From contig CM065295.1 in the NCBI GenBank assembly GCA_032871835.1, forward strand, positions 67,264,687-67,328,686: 64,000 nt of DNA, given 5' to 3'. Numbering within the stretch: position 1 is the first letter of the stretch; every line of letters begins with the position of its first letter. The notes under the pieces are model-generated. The model had not been told where the DNA came from. It ran no database searches and saw nothing but the letters and a program-made list of their open reading frames with translations. The position numbers and the translations under genes were made by a program. Origin of the DNA: Dipteronia dyeriana. Its lineage: Eukaryota > Streptophyta > Magnoliopsida > Sapindales > Sapindaceae. Shown here one piece after another: positions 45,728 through 58,375 of the stretch.

Positions 45728-46194
45728 GTGTTGACCTAGCATTTGTGCATTTAGAATATTCTCATATTCACATTAGGTTGCATATATTTTCTCTTATGAG
45801 TTAAGTCTTGTATGCACCTTGGATAGTATAGAAGCAAGAGACTAAAATCACTATTAAAGGTCTGCGGGTAGTAAAAGTGGATTAGTAACCATATATGTGT
45901 GATGTGGTCAAACTTTGTAATCATTTTACAAATAGTGGATTTGAGGGCTCAATTGACTAGCTTTAGCTAATCCCATGGTTTTGACCTTGTCGAAGGTTTT
46001 CACGTAAAATCAAGTGTTATTTAAATTCCGCATTTTACTTGATTTTGCTGTATATTTGTTTTGGGGTAATTATTTGAGATTAATATTGATGAACCAAAAA
46101 GTTTGTGATTAATTTGGTCAAAACCTATTCATCCCCCTCTAGGTTATTTAGACGCATACTTTAATTTAATTTCAAGAGGGCCATAATTGAACAA

Positions 46195-46620
46195 TGGGAA
46201 AAGCTCTAGGGATTATGAAGAATGGTGAGCTCAATAACATTGAAAGGCTTGCAAGTGCTGGGCAAGAGATAATGTTAACTGAAGGAGCACTTCCATTCTT
46301 TAAGGGAGGTGAGCTTGATGAGAGTCAAAAGGAGTCAAGTGTCCCTATTACAAAAGTTGAATCCAAACCGAAAAAGAAGAGAAGAAACAAAAAGAAGGTG
46401 TGAGCATTACCCTCAGAAAATGTTTACCAATAAGGTAAACTTCCAAGTTTCATTCTCGTTTGCCATTACTGCAATGTGAAGGGTAACATTCACCCTTGGT
46501 GTTTTGAATATATAAAACAATGCAAACGGAGGAATGGGAATTAAAATCATGGGAGTAACCGGGTAAGGCAAGTGTGGATGAGAAAGGATAAGCTCAAGGA
46601 AGTTGAGCTGGAGGAATTAT
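46195..46620 (+). pseudogene. Sirevirus gag C-terminal fragment
   Basis: An open 69-codon frame from ATG 46194 ends in a Lys/Arg tail (KPKKKRRNKKKV). It is followed, out of frame, by a zinc-knuckle remnant (CHYCNVKGNIHPWC) in which His is replaced by Asn, then VWMRKDKLKE, the pre-protease linker. Compare CHYCNTIGHIKPRC at 56.6 kb and CHFCGVNGHIRPNC at 39.7 kb. The gag N-terminus is deleted, and the primer site after the LTR is unrecognisable. Confidence 0.7.
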
Positions 46621-46639
46621 TCGATTGAAGAATAGTGGC

Positions 46640-47000
46640 AATGAGTACGTAGTTGTTACTTTACCACCAGCTAAGGAGAGCTCGAGTAATAAAGAATTTG
46701 TCAATCTCAAAGAGTTGTATAGCTCTCATACATCTTGCCTAGACATTAAATACAACATTTGGTAGAAGGCAACTCACCGAGGTAATTTAGATACCTTTCT
46801 TTTTTAGTTTCTAGTTTTTAGTTTTCTTTCTTTAGTTTTTGTGTTTTGAGTTCTTACATGTCATGCTTATTCTATATTCATTGTTCATATTTTTAATGTC
46901 ATACAAATATTGAGGACAATGTTTAGATTAGGTTTTTTGGTGTGAATTTGTGTTCGTTTTATTTTTCAAGTCTTTGTTCAACTCTATAAAAAAGTGCCTT
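46640..47000 (+). mobile_element. Athila-like element, 3' coding end fragment
   Basis: GAAGGCAACTCACCGAGGTAA (46768-46788 region), then T-rich TTTAGTTTCTAG runs and ATTGAGGACAATGTTTAG, is the usual text after the last Athila ORF. It resumes the element left at 44305. The junction is approximate. Confidence 0.55.
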
Positions 47001-48089
47001 ATTTTGATTTTTTTTTTAGGAAAAAGTTTTATTAAAACAGTATTGATTGGTGAGGAAATAAATTTTTCTATCCATGATGCATTCTTCATTTTTTTCGATA
47101 CGAATTCAACTGTATAAATAATGTAAAATTTTGGACAATAGTTTAAAAGTTATGACTGTTTCTTCGACCAAAGATCATGGTTGATGCCTTGTTTTTTAAA
47201 TTATGCACGTATACTGTTTTCGACGTCTATTTTCTAACTTTTCCATTTCAATTTTTGATGTTTTCTAAACGAAAAGTGTGAATTTGCATGTCTATTATTT
47301 TCTTGTGCAAAATTTTGTTTAACTTTTTGTTAAGTCATCTGAGAGATATGCATTAAATAACAGACATACAAGGTTGGCAATTTGAGGGCCCACTGGACCC
47401 AAGCCCTAAAAAATCCCACATAATTTAAAAAAGGATTAAACCCTGTCCAAATAAGAAATTTATGAATGCGGGTAGGATTGGAACCCAACTCGCAAAAGTC
47501 AGGGCTTTATCCTAACCCGCCCTTTGACCCTTATTGTTACTTACATATTGTGATCCATATTTGGATCCGAATTTTCCAAATTTTTTACACATATTTTTTA
47601 CTTGTAGTTTGATCCGTACTATTACCCATATTGTAACCCGAATTTGGATGTCATATTTCACTTATAATTAATATTTTTTTTATCTAATTAATTTTTTAGG
47701 GTTCATTAAAGGTGTTTTTTATCCCTTAAATTAGTATTTTTAATATTAAAAATAAATAATTGAAAAAAGGAAAAAAAAACACTCATCAATTCTTAATCAT
47801 CATCTCTTTGGTCTCCACACTGCCATCATCACTCATCAACCCTCTATCTCTCGGTATCTCTACCACAATCATCGGCCTCCAATCTAAAAAATTTCCAGAA
47901 CTTTTTCTTTCAATTTTTGTCACAAATAATTAAATAAAAAAAATCCACATACCATGTATCCATTCAAAACAACTCTTCATCAAACAAATCTCAAATACTC
48001 AAACAAATAATTAAAAAAAAAAGTTGAAGATTTGGAAATTTGAAGATATTCAACTTTCCATTTGGAAAGTTGAAGTTTGCTTTGTGGAG
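47001..48089. other. AT-rich DNA with a hAT-like repeat near 47373
   Basis: No gene is seen. Near 47373-47520, GGTTGGCAATTTGAGGGCCC followed by degenerate GGACCC/AACCCGCCC motifs resembles the left part of the low-complexity hAT-like repeats at 2262. No right end was found. Confidence 0.45.
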
Positions 48090-49332
48090 CGCCAGGAGAT
48101 TGTTATGCAATTATATGTAAAAACATATCCCGTTTGTGAACGAGCTTTATGGGGATCAGACAGATATCCAGCATCAGTATAACCGGGTTAACCTGAAAAA
48201 TTGTTAGATTTCGAATAAAATAATCCTAAATCTTTCATGCCACGAAGGTAACGAAAAAGATGTATAACCCTATTCCAATGCCTTCGAGTTGGTACTAAAC
48301 TAAATCTAGCAAGCAAATTTACTGAAAATGCAATGTCTGGTCTAGTACATTGAGCCAGATACAACAAAGCACCAATTGCATTAAGATATGGTACTTTAGG
48401 ATCAAGTATCTTTTCACCATCTTCAAGTGGTCAGAATGGATCTTTCTTAGGATCAAGAGTTGTAACAACCATAGGAGTACTCAATGGATGAGCATTATCC
48501 ATATGGAATCTTTTCAAAATCTTTTCAATATATGTTGATTGATGGATAAGTATTTCATGTTCAATCTGTAGACCGATACAATATTTTATCTTTCCTAGGT
48601 CTTTCATTTTAAATATTCAGCAGTTTTTAGAAGCTCTTATAGAGTTCCAATTAAATTCATATAATCAACATAAACTGTTATGATAGCAAATTCAGATTCT
48701 GATTTCTTTATGAAGACAAATGTGCATATAGGATTATTAGTATATCATTCTTTAATCAAATATTTACTGAAGCAGTTATACCACATGCTCCCAGATTGCT
48801 TTAATCCATACAAGGACCTTTGAAATTTAATCGAGTATAAATTGTGAGGTCTCGAGTTGTATGCTTCCGGCATTCTAAATCCTTTAGGAATTTTCATATA
48901 AATATCTGAGTTGAGTGAGCCATATAGATAGGCAGTTACGATGTCCATAAGATGCATTTCAAGTCTTTCTAAGACAGCCAAACTTATTAGAAATCGAAAC
49001 GTAAATGTATCCATTACTGGTGAGTATGTCTCATCAAAATCAATACCAGATCTCTATGAGAAACCATGTGCTACGAGTCATGCCTTATATCGCACTACCT
49101 TGTTTTTCTCATTATGTTTTTGTACAAAAATCCATTTGTATCCAACAGGTTTGACGTCTTCAGACGTCTAGATTATTGATTAGTATACTTTACGTTTGGC
49201 TAATGAATTCAATTCTGTTTGAATTGCTTCTTTCCATTTAAGTCAATCAGACGTTTGCCTACAATCATCAACACTATGAGGCTTATAATCATCATTTTTA
49301 ATTTTAGTAGCCACTGTATATGAAAATATATC
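48090..49332 (-). pseudogene. Ty1/copia reverse transcriptase and RNase H fragment
   Basis: Read from the right: VATKIKNDDYKPHSVDDC, then VGYKWIFVQKHNEKNKVVRY, then SGIDFDETYSPVMDTFTFR, then the open piece 49014-48745 (LMDIVTAYLYGSLNSDIYMK, RSLYGLKQSGSMWYN). Next comes the active-site area, with YVDY where YVDD is expected. After shifts the connection domain follows (CTRPDIAFSVNLLARF near 48340) and the RNase H start (TDAGYLSDPHKARSQTG near 48130). Stops and frameshifts are frequent. The coding match ends abruptly at 49332/49333, where the Tat-like element 2 LTR starts, so the Copia is the older host. Confidence 0.85.
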
Positions 49333-50170
49333 TGTTAACATCGATTTCTCGATGGGTGAGAAAGTCAGTAAGATTGGATTTGGTTGTGACCTGTCAAAGA
49401 GAAAGAGAGAGAATGCAATTTGAAGCTAGTTAGACACGAGTTTACGTGGTAAAACTCCGATGATCGGAGAAACATCCACGGGTGGTTGAACAAACAACTG
49501 AGCCAAAATTCACTATTGGAATAAAGAATTACACCACCCGATCTCTCTTTTTTCATCTTTGCTCGTGATTCTATATATGTATTTTTTTCGTCCTTCGATA
49601 ATGAGATTATGGGTCTATTTATATTCGCATATAACTCTAATCCTTGTTGTACAAGTAATGAAAGACTTTTGTATTTAGTTACAATTTGGTTACTTGTTGG
49701 AGTCGTCTTTTACTTCTTTCCTATTTCGTATGGAGATCGAATGGAACTCTGGAGATACAGTCAGTTTAAGACTTTATCCTTATAAATGTGCAGTCTTCTT
49801 GAAGAAATAAAGTTGTTGCCCGATTTGGAACCTGTTTCCTATTTGGTACTTTACTCTCCTAGGAATTCTTCTTGACATGGATGTCTTTGCATATTTGAGC
49901 ATGACTCTTGGTATACCTATGTGCGAATTATGTACTGGACTTCTTTATTCGGGTTTCTCGTTCTTGTCCCGATTAGAATATGGCGTCACTTGGTCCCGAG
50001 CAGGTCTTGACTTACCGAATACCTGTATTCAGACTTACTCGGGTTTGTATTCCTTGGTGATATCTTGAAAGATATTTTCTGGATGCCTATTCGGATATCT
50101 ACCTGGCAATCTTGAGGGACTATCCACCTTGTCAGTGATGTGTACATCCAATAAAAATATACCTATAACA
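49333..50170 (-). repeat. 3' LTR of Tat-like element 2 (minus orientation)
   Basis: On + it reads TGTTAACATCG ... ACCTATAACA, 838 bp. Reversed, its start TGTTATAGG and the adjoining purine tract match 10131-10150, and its end (GAAAGTCAG near 49363, reversed) resembles the end of element 1's LTR. The inner blocks CAAGGATTAG, CGTGGATGTTTCTCC and GTTTTACCACGTAAA are shared LTR features. It is flanked on the left by the interrupted Copia. Confidence 0.75.
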
Positions 50171-50474
50171 ATACCCCCTTAAAATATTTTTACCTAGTGA
50201 GATTTTGTCCTTGGCGTAAATATTTTAATTGACCCTTCAATTTTTACGCCTCGTTAATACCAGAATAACAACGCCTTGTAATAATGACGTGTCTTAATGA
50301 CTATCGCGTAAATCTCTTCACACAAAATCGCAATGATTGCAACGTTTCGAGATTCTGACGGCTTGGTCAGTTCTTTTATTGGCACGTGTCTTACCATCGC
50401 TTCATTCCCCTAGTAAAATTTATGAGAAGCGACTTTTGCGTCTCCGGATGCGCTGCCTACGTCATCAAATCCAC
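50171..50474. promoter_or_regulatory. PPT of element 2 and upstream part of its antisense-gene promoter
   Basis: ATACCCCCTTAAAAT (50171-50185) is the inverted polypurine tract. The rest is the non-coding stretch between LTR and antisense gene, matching in position 9169-10130 of element 1. It is split from the gene by the insertion at 50475 and continues at 60908. Confidence 0.6.
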
Positions 50475-53029
50475 TAAAAATACAACACGGTTAAATGCTC
50501 AAGGCTAACCTAGAGGGGGGGTGAGTAGGTTAGACACCTTTTTCGACTCCCTTAGAAACAAACAAAAGTTTTTCCCTCTAAATCGCTTGTATCAATATAT
50601 ATATATATATATATATATATTAATTAAAGATGATTAATCAATATATAAAACAAGTAAAGTGTGATACAAACAAGTAATTGTAACACATACACAATCTATA
50701 TTATAGAAAGAAAGTCAATTTACATAAAAAGTTCTATCCACAATACAAATACTAGAGAGATAGGGATAGAGAAAAGTTGACACAAAATATAACGTGGTAA
50801 ACCTCCAAAGAGGAAACATCCACGGGCTAGGAGCCACCGGCAAACAAAATCCACTAGTAGATAAGACAAGTACAATCTCTCAAGTGACCCCTTCACCTAG
50901 AAATTACCCTCCTATACTACTCTTGAAGATGTCACCCTAATGCTCAACAATCTGAGGCCTCACACCTCTTGTCAAGAATTCCTCGCTCACCTTATCTGGA
51001 TCCTCACGACCCAAGGAAAGACTTCTTGCTCAACTATCCGAGTCCTCCCGACTCTAGTCAAGACTTTCTTGCTCACCTATCCGGATCCTCACGACCCTAG
51101 GCAAGACTTCTTGCTCGACTATCCGAGTCCTCCCGACTCTAGCCAAGACTTCCTTGCTCGATAATCCAAGGTCTCACACCTCTTGTCAAGACTTCTTGCT
51201 CAACACCATAGGTCTCACACCTATGGTCAAGACTTCCTTCTCACAAGGCATCTAGGTGATCATGAATGCAAAACGAAAACAAGCATGCAACATAGAATGT
51301 TATGATCACACATCCTATGGAAAATACTAGACATGAGCATGAATGCACAAATCAAATGTTGTCTAGTCAAACATGCATGTATAATCAATCTAGATCATAT
51401 AAGATATGTTCAACATTAATCACAACCTATATACATGCATATATCTAAACTTGAATCACAAGATATGTTCAATAAATCACAAGATCAAGTTTAAATCATA
51501 CAAACCAAAAACATGCTAAAAACATATAACAAGGTCAATTAGATTTAAGCTAAAGTTCTAGAGCATATTCCTAATCATAGAAAACACATGAATAGCTCAA
51601 AAGAACATAAGCACATGTATTATGTGAGAATTCAGCCAAGAGAGCCTAATACATGTGAGGAACTATTTTTCACAAAATCAATCAATCAAAGATCATCAAA
51701 TAGTCCTAGAATCAAAGCTAGCACAATACAATCTCAAACATGTGAAAACATAGACAAGATCAAAACCTAACTCAACATGTATGATTTCAATTGAAACTCA
51801 ACCTAGCTTTGAAAGAGTTCAAAACTCAAATCAAAATACTCACAATATACAAATATATGTTGAAGAAGAAAACCCAAGGCAATTGACCAAGTTTTAAAAG
51901 AAAACTTTGAGAGAAAATCAATACCTTAGTTGATTTAGGTGCAGTCCCGTTTTTGTATGATTAGACACCAAATAAAGCTGAAACATTAACTAAAACCTTT
52001 AGAGAAAAGATGTAGGATGAATTGATGAACACTCTCAACTTTGAATCACTCAAATCGGAGTTCAAATGAAGAAGTTATGGCGTTTGGAAGGTGAGAAAAT
52101 TTAGAGAGAAAATTTCTGCACACTTGATTTGAATTTCTTCTTGAAATGAAATGTGAGAGGGAAAGAGTTTATAAAGGAGTGGGAAAGAAGAAAGCAAGAA
52201 AGACCATTTTGCCTTCACTTGTTAGTTCTCCCCCGAGATGGTGCGTGGACATCTTGGGGCAGCAAGGTTGTGCGGCCGAGATGGCCACACGCCATCTCGA
52301 GCATGCACACCTTCATGGCCTTTTGGCCATGGTGCATTCCCCTCGCGCTTCTCTCTCGTTCTTCGACCGTTCTCCGGCCTCCGAGCTCGGAATTCAAATA
52401 TGTTTATGGATTACAAACCATAATTCACACACAGACATGGACATATAAGATACTCAACCCAAAAAACAATAATTCGACTCGATATATGAAGACGAAGACA
52501 ATGTATGAAACATGAGTTAAAAGTGTAGTATCTTTTGACTTAGAACTTGAAATCAATAGTATGAGTAACCGAAATGACCGGAACTCAATCAAGAATGATT
52601 TAAGACTAAATCCAAGTTCAATATCCATATTATACAAACATATACACACACAAACACAATTCACACTAGAATGTAAACTACATAGAGATAGTTTCCAATC
52701 ATGCATATTACAAAACATGTTATTTCCAAACCAATGCATGAGCATTCATCGTAAAGTGTGTGAATGTGTTATACATGGTGCACAACGATGCAGGGACACA
52801 AATGTATGATATGTGTGTGTGTGCCTAAGCCTTGTAAGAGAAAGATAAGGTCTTAGTATACCTTTGTAGAACCATATTGCATCATTTCTCTTGAAGACTT
52901 AGAACTTGCTTTGACTTGTTGTTTCTTCTTCCTTGAAGCTTGAATTATCATGAACCTAAACAACTAAGTCATTACAAGTAAACATCATTATGATATGGAA
53001 TTCATGCCAACACATACTAAAACCTAACA
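50475..53029 (-). repeat. 3' LTR of the gag-plus-ORF2 element
   Basis: Nearly identical to 58376-60907. It includes a (TA)n at 50594-50620, a tandem block of about 45-bp units (50940-51240), a TATA-like CTTTATAAACT on - near 52170, and a GC-rich block at 52225-52395, part of which is missing in the other LTR. Confidence 0.9.
50940..51240. repeat. Tandem repeat of about 45-bp units in the LTR
   Basis: Six to seven imperfect units of the form AAGACTTCTTGCTCAACTAT then CCGAGTCCTCCCGACTCTAG. The same block is at 58840-59140 and, inverted and shorter, at 35230-35350. Confidence 0.85.
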
Positions 53030-53046
53030 ATCTCCCCCTTTGGCAA
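53030..53046 (-). other. Polypurine tract of the gag-plus-ORF2 element
   Basis: On - it reads CCAAAGGGGGAGAT directly before TGTTAGG, the typical Sirevirus PPT/LTR junction. A further AAGGGGGAGCA occurs at about 54796. Confidence 0.88.
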
Positions 53047-53500
53047 ATTCCATGTCAAAACACCTATACATTTACTACAAATATAAAAATGAAGATAGGT
53101 CACAAAATCACTCCCTCACATTACAATGAGTAAGATTCCTATAACTAATCTTCACCAACTCTTGAACTTCATCTTGATCTTCTCTTGAAGCAACCTACAA
53201 ATCATATCAAAGAACAATGCATATACAAGAGAAAAATAACAAATGGCAACATACAATATGGATAAGAATATACAATTAAGTCCACAAATACATGTATATC
53301 CCCCTCAATACATGCCAAAATACAAGAATTCTTAACCAAATCTTAAGACTAATTATTATATGCCATTGAAAGTTCAAAAGTTCACAAAAACAACATAAAA
53401 AGGAAACTAAGTAACTAGCAACCCTTTAGCAACTATTTCTCCTCTTTTTTTGACATGAAATGGTGCCAAAAGGTAATAAACATACCATGAGACTCAAATA

Positions 53501-54562
53501 CTAGCTACTAGATCCACCAAAGAAAGATGTGCATGTAGTTGACCTAACATAATGCTTGAGAAGTGGTCTTAAACTTGAGGCAATACACTCCTCTAACTCT
53601 TTTATTCTAGCATCTTGTTTATCAACTGTAGCACTAAGCTCATCAACCTTCTTCTTCAAATGTAAAGCCCAATCCGGAAGAGTGTTTATGTTAGTCTCTT
53701 GACAATCAACTTGTGAACTACTAAATAGTCCAAAAGTATCACATGTCTTACCCTTATCCTTATATGACATGTATGACACACGTTTATCACTATATTTTTT
53801 CAAGGGTTTTACCAACACATCATCTCCTCCACTCTTAACACCATGAGCTAAACACAAAGAAGTTATAAACACTGGTAATGCAAGCTTCTTATCTCCTTTA
53901 GTTGAGAAAGCCGCATTATCCAAATAAAACGTAAGTAAATCCCTAAGGTTTATAGGTTGATTAGACACTAAAGCATATACTATTTTGATCTTGTCTTTAT
54001 TCAACTCGGTTGAATTCGAAGATCCAATAATATTAGTGTAAATGAATAGATGCCAAAATGCAATAGCCTTAGTTAACTCATGTTGACTAATATATGCTCT
54101 ACCTTTCCACTCAAATGAAGCATTGTCACAAAGAGTTCTACCCATGATATTAAGATTCTCAATGACATCTACATCTAGAAAGTTTGAATCTATATCATTA
54201 GATAACCCAAGAAACTTGTTAATGTTTTCCGGGTTAACTCTAAACACAACACACCTAATCTCCATCAAAGCATCCAATAAGGTTGCACTCTCTCTATATT
54301 CAAGATAAAACTCTCTAACAAGAGTATCATTCACTATTCCTAACATGCTCACCCAAGATTCTCAATTCCTATCCTTAATGCATTTAAGAATATAAGAATC
54401 TTTACATTTACCTAAGTCAATGCCTCTCTCTTGAAATATCTTCTTAGTTCCAAAGATCCCTAAATCCTTTGACATTGAAGCTTTGGATCCCTTTGAGATA
54501 GACTTGGCTTTCATAATGGTATTCGATTGATTTCCACTCCCGGTAACCTTAGTTCTTCCCAT
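53501..54562 (-). pseudogene. ORF2 between gag and the 3' LTR: putative plant transposon-type protein with coiled coil
   Basis: It starts at an ATG at 54562 (MGRTKVTGSGNQSN, basic and Ser-rich). One in-frame TGA (54362-54364) interrupts, and 283 codons then stay open from 54352 to 53501. The main part (LVREFYLEYRES, VFRVNPENINKFLGL, ELTKAIAFWHLFIYTNI, DKIKIVYALVSNQPINLRD) resembles the 'putative plant transposon protein' domain found in many plant TE-derived ORFs. A C-terminal coiled coil follows (ALHLKKKVDELSATVDKQDA). No membrane segment is seen. Its place after gag and before the PPT is where Sireviruses carry an envelope-like ORF, so it may be that gene or captured cargo. Its function is unknown. 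With only one stop it is far less decayed than the antisense genes. Confidence 0.62.
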
Positions 54563-56247
54563 TTGTTCTTGTGATATAAGATGCTATATATATACAACAA
54601 AAGTGAGTGAAAGACAAAACAAGCATATTAGTCACAAATATATAAACGCAAAGACATATGACTTAAGAATGAATCATCATACAAGAGAAAGATAGTGAGT
54701 AATATCTTACAAGTATCATTAAGTCAAAATATGCCAACATGTAACAAAATGAAGCATGTGAACATATCATAAAAGAGAACAATGTCTAGCATACAATGCT
54801 CCCCCTTGATAAATGCTATAACTAAAATCCATGATAGCATAAAGTTCACAAAGATGTTCACACAGTCACACATACAAGCAATTTGAACAAATATCAACAA
54901 AATAAGCTTCATATGCTAAGAGAGATACAAAAAAATTTCAAGTTCTCTCATAATTCTTCAACAATTGCTAAAATATCATCATACTCATAAACAAAGTGTG
55001 TTTATGAGAGATATGCTTCAAATATATATCAAGAAGTAGTTTGATAATCAACATGCAAACAATTTCCAATAACTATTCATCTTAAGCTTTTTCCATAAAA
55101 AGTCAAACCGATTATCATCTGGAATTTTTGCTTTTAAGAGAATAGATTTCAACATATGAGCATGTGTGTGCATGTGGCTCGTCATCCCATTTCTGTTTTT
55201 CAACCCAAGCTCATTTGATTTTCAACTAAACTCCTTTTTAAGCCTTCCTCCTTTTCTTTTTAGGTTTTGAATCAAAGAATTTTTTTTATGATTTCATTTC
55301 AACACTTCTTTGATTTTTCTCCACTTTTTTTTACATAAACAAAATTCACTTCATGACGGCTTTCACTTATCACAATGGTGTAGCTCTTTCCAACATTGGG
55401 TAGCTTTCACAACCAATGTGTGTAGCCCTTTTCATGAAGGTGCTCGTTGAGTTCTATGTAATTGCCAAAGCAAAATGGATATTAACCATAGGTCATTTTA
55501 AATGTACTTAAGCATAAAAACTTCAAGGTGTATCCAATGTGTACATATTAGTAAACTCAACCTACTAGCAAAACATATAAGAGAAGCAAGGTGCAATTGT
55601 TTAGAAACCAAAATTTTATGGCTCATAAGCACCTGATCTAAGAGCAATAAGTAGAGACTTACTCAAGATCATTACTTCTCTAATGAGTAGCTTTCAAAGA
55701 ATATAAAGTTCATATTTTCAAAAGTAATGACACTCAATATACCATACACAAACAATCATCAAAGTTAAGATCGATGTGAACAATATCACTATTAGATCCT
55801 ATAATAGAAAATGTGAACGACAACCATATGTATGCCATACAAAATTCTCTATTATGACATGCTATGAGATGTGTATCAAAAATTGAGTCAAACGATGAAT
55901 ATCTAAGAGAACATGCATTAGAGTATAGAGATACCTTTTTGCACATTATATTCACCAAATATCATACTTCCGCCCTTTTTATGAGCACTCTTGCCTTGAA
56001 TGTCCTCATGATACCAAGTTTACGATGTTTCACAACAAGAGTATAAATAGCATAATATCTCAACTCAATCAACGCATATAACAAAAGAACTTCTCTAAAG
56101 TTAATCAATAAATTTTGACCATCATAATAAACATGATGTGAGATAACCAAGTTCATATCAATACATGGAGTATTCAAAGCTAGCAAGCAAGAATTCTCAA
56201 CACAATTGATATATAGTCTCAAAGCTATCTCACATGTGCTTCTTATT
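54563..56247. other. Non-coding interior between gag and ORF2
   Basis: AT-rich; only short frames without domains. It contains an internal purine tract at about 54796 (on -). All of pol is missing here. Confidence 0.6.
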
Positions 56248-58292
56248 TTAGTGATAAGAGCTCTCACCCTTGAACCACTTGTTCTTGGGTGTACCTACAC
56301 AAACATTTCCAATATCATCCTTGACAACAATGTTAAATCTAGAGTAAAGTCCTTCAATTATTTGATTAACAAGAATATCATTAACACACACTTCCTTAAC
56401 ATTTTCAACACAAGTTTTGTCAAGTTGAACAAGATTAATATTCTTTTTACTCCACAACTTCTTCTCATGCTTAGCAAACTTATCATGTTTTTCAACTTTC
56501 AAATCCTTAGCATGTTCAAGTTGAAGTTTAATCTCCTTATCTCTAGATTCATTTCCTAATTTGCATTTTTCAATATATTTATAACACCTAGGCTTAATGT
56601 GACCTATTGTGTTACAATAATGGCAAATTGGAATAAAAGATGAGATTGTACCTTTTGGAGTTGAACTAGCTTCACTAGGAGTTTGCAAAGATACCATGTC
56701 CGCCAACTTCTTCTTGTCTTTTGATCTTCTTTTCTTGTGTGGTTTCTTATCAATCACGGCTTCATCAAAGTGTGTAGGAAGTGGTGCTTCCAAGAGCTCC
56801 TCTTCAATTACCAAGTCATATTCACCACTATGAGAGTTAACAAGATTCCTAACACTAGACACACTAACTGAATCATTCACTAAATCCTTGATAACCTCCT
56901 TAGCCGTGTCTATCACTTCCATCAATTATTGTTCTCTTTTCTTCAAGAAAGATATCACATTATCCTTCTCAAGGTTTATATTTTCAAGTTCTCTAAACTT
57001 CTTCACAATATCACCTTTTTCACAAAGAAGTCTACGAGTAACAACCATAAACTCATCTAGTTGCTTCTTGATCCAATCATCCTTCTCAATTACTTCTCTA
57101 TGAGCATTATCTCTACCTTCTTCAAGCTTTTCTATCTTTTTCAACAACTCAAGATTAGTAGGAATGGAACTAAAGCTTCCATGATGATTTGCATCAAAGT
57201 TCTTGTTCAAAGATATTGTACCATCAACATCTAATGGAGAATGAGAAGCCGTTAGAGCTACAAAGCTGCTCACCAACTCTTCATCACTTGAAAACTCACT
57301 ACTATAGCTCTCATTATCACTAGAGTTATCATCACTCCAAGTAGCCGCCAACACTTTTCCTTTCTTGTCTTTCTTAGATGGCTTCTTGGTGCACTCACTA
57401 GCAAAGTGACCAAAACCATGACAATTATAGCATTGAACCTCTTTCTTGTTCATGGCTTGACTATTCTTCTCAATCCTTGGAGGTGATGTTCTCTTGACTC
57501 ATTTTTCCTTAGAAGACTTGCCTCTAGGCTTGACATTCTTCTTTAGAAACTTCTTGAACCTTCTAACCAAAAGAGCCATCTCTTCATTTTCATCATCACT
57601 CTTCTCCTCAATAGCATTGAGAACGATTCCTTTACTTTTAATCTTTGGCTTCAAACACCTCTCATAAGTTTGGAAAGACCCAAGCAACTCATCGATGTTC
57701 ATACCTTGCTTTCCTCAATGTCCGTCACCTTTGATTTGGATCTCTTAGGAAGAGACCTAAGGATTTTCCAATTTAAACGCTCTTTTGAGATAGGTACTCC
57801 AAGTGCTTGACATTGGTTAGCAATATTAAGAAGACGAAATTGGAAGTCTTCAAACTTTTCTTCTTCACTCATACTTAAACCTTCAAATTGTGATACCAAC
57901 ATTTGAAGCCTCCATTTCTTCACTGCTAAGGTTCCTTTATTAGTAACTTGGAGAGTATCCCAAGCTTCCTTTATGGATTCAAGATTTTGAATGTAGGAGA
58001 ATTGATGCCTATCAACTCCTCCAAAGATGGCATTCATAGCACGATGGTGCCCTTTAGCAACCTCAAACTCATTTGTTGTCCATTCACTCATTGGCTTGAG
58101 TATCATGGATCCATCCTCTTGAACCTTGGTAGGAGGACTATAACCTTCTTCCACCACCATCCAAGCCCTTTCATCAATAGAGCAGAGGTAGGCTTTCATC
58201 CTCAACTTCCAATACCCATAGTTAGCGCCTCGAAGTAATTATGGCCTAGTATTTGAGGCTCCTTCCACCATTACATCATCTTGTAAACCCAT
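56248..58292 (-). pseudogene. Sirevirus gag, long form
   Basis: It starts at ATG 58290-58292 (MGLQDDVMVEGASNTRP, then a stop). The Copia-type gag domain follows (YGYWKLRMKAYLCSIDERAW, EAWDTLQVTNKGTLAVKKWR, FQFRLLNIANQCQALG), open over 58205-57699. It continues with a stop near 57699 and another near 57499 through ERCLKPKIKSK to a zinc knuckle CYNCHGFGHFASEC (57453-56926 piece). A coiled coil and a second knuckle CHYCNTIGHIKPRC follow (56925-56248). A few stops separate otherwise long open frames. It ends where a protease would begin (NVCVGTPKNKWFKG). Two knuckles and a coiled coil are usual for this Sirevirus gag; compare 38370-39968. Confidence 0.85.
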
Positions 58293-58361
58293 AACTTCAA
58301 ACGCCTTATAAAAACGTGAATGTATCATCCCGGACTCACACTAAGTAAAATCTAGTGTCCT

Positions 58362-58375
58362 GCTCTGATACCAAT
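58362..58375 (-). other. Primer binding site, initiator tRNA-Met type
   Basis: On - TGGTATCAGAGCAGGACAC starts two bases after the LTR end TTTTCA. Confidence 0.92.

Larger units (their letters stand above)
44308..46174 (+). repeat. Sirevirus-type LTR of a third gag-only derivative
   Basis: The start GGTAAGTGCCTCATTTTATG, then GATTGGCCTATTTCGTTGA, parallels the LTR at 36345. The end CCCCCTCTAGGTTATTTAGA ... ATTTCA parallels 38220-38256. U3 contains a GC-rich block with repeated CCACGGTCT motifs (44640-44895) and the TATA-like tract. A 269-bp hAT MITE interrupts it. The second LTR is missing, so the element is partial. Confidence 0.75.

Noticed and set aside
52146..52515. Frames of 60-120 codons on both strands
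   Set aside because: They lie in the LTR GC-rich block; the partner LTR has a 100-bp deletion that breaks them.
55734..56559. Short frames on both strands around the gag end
   Set aside because: No domain; overlapping the gag C-terminus or non-coding interior.
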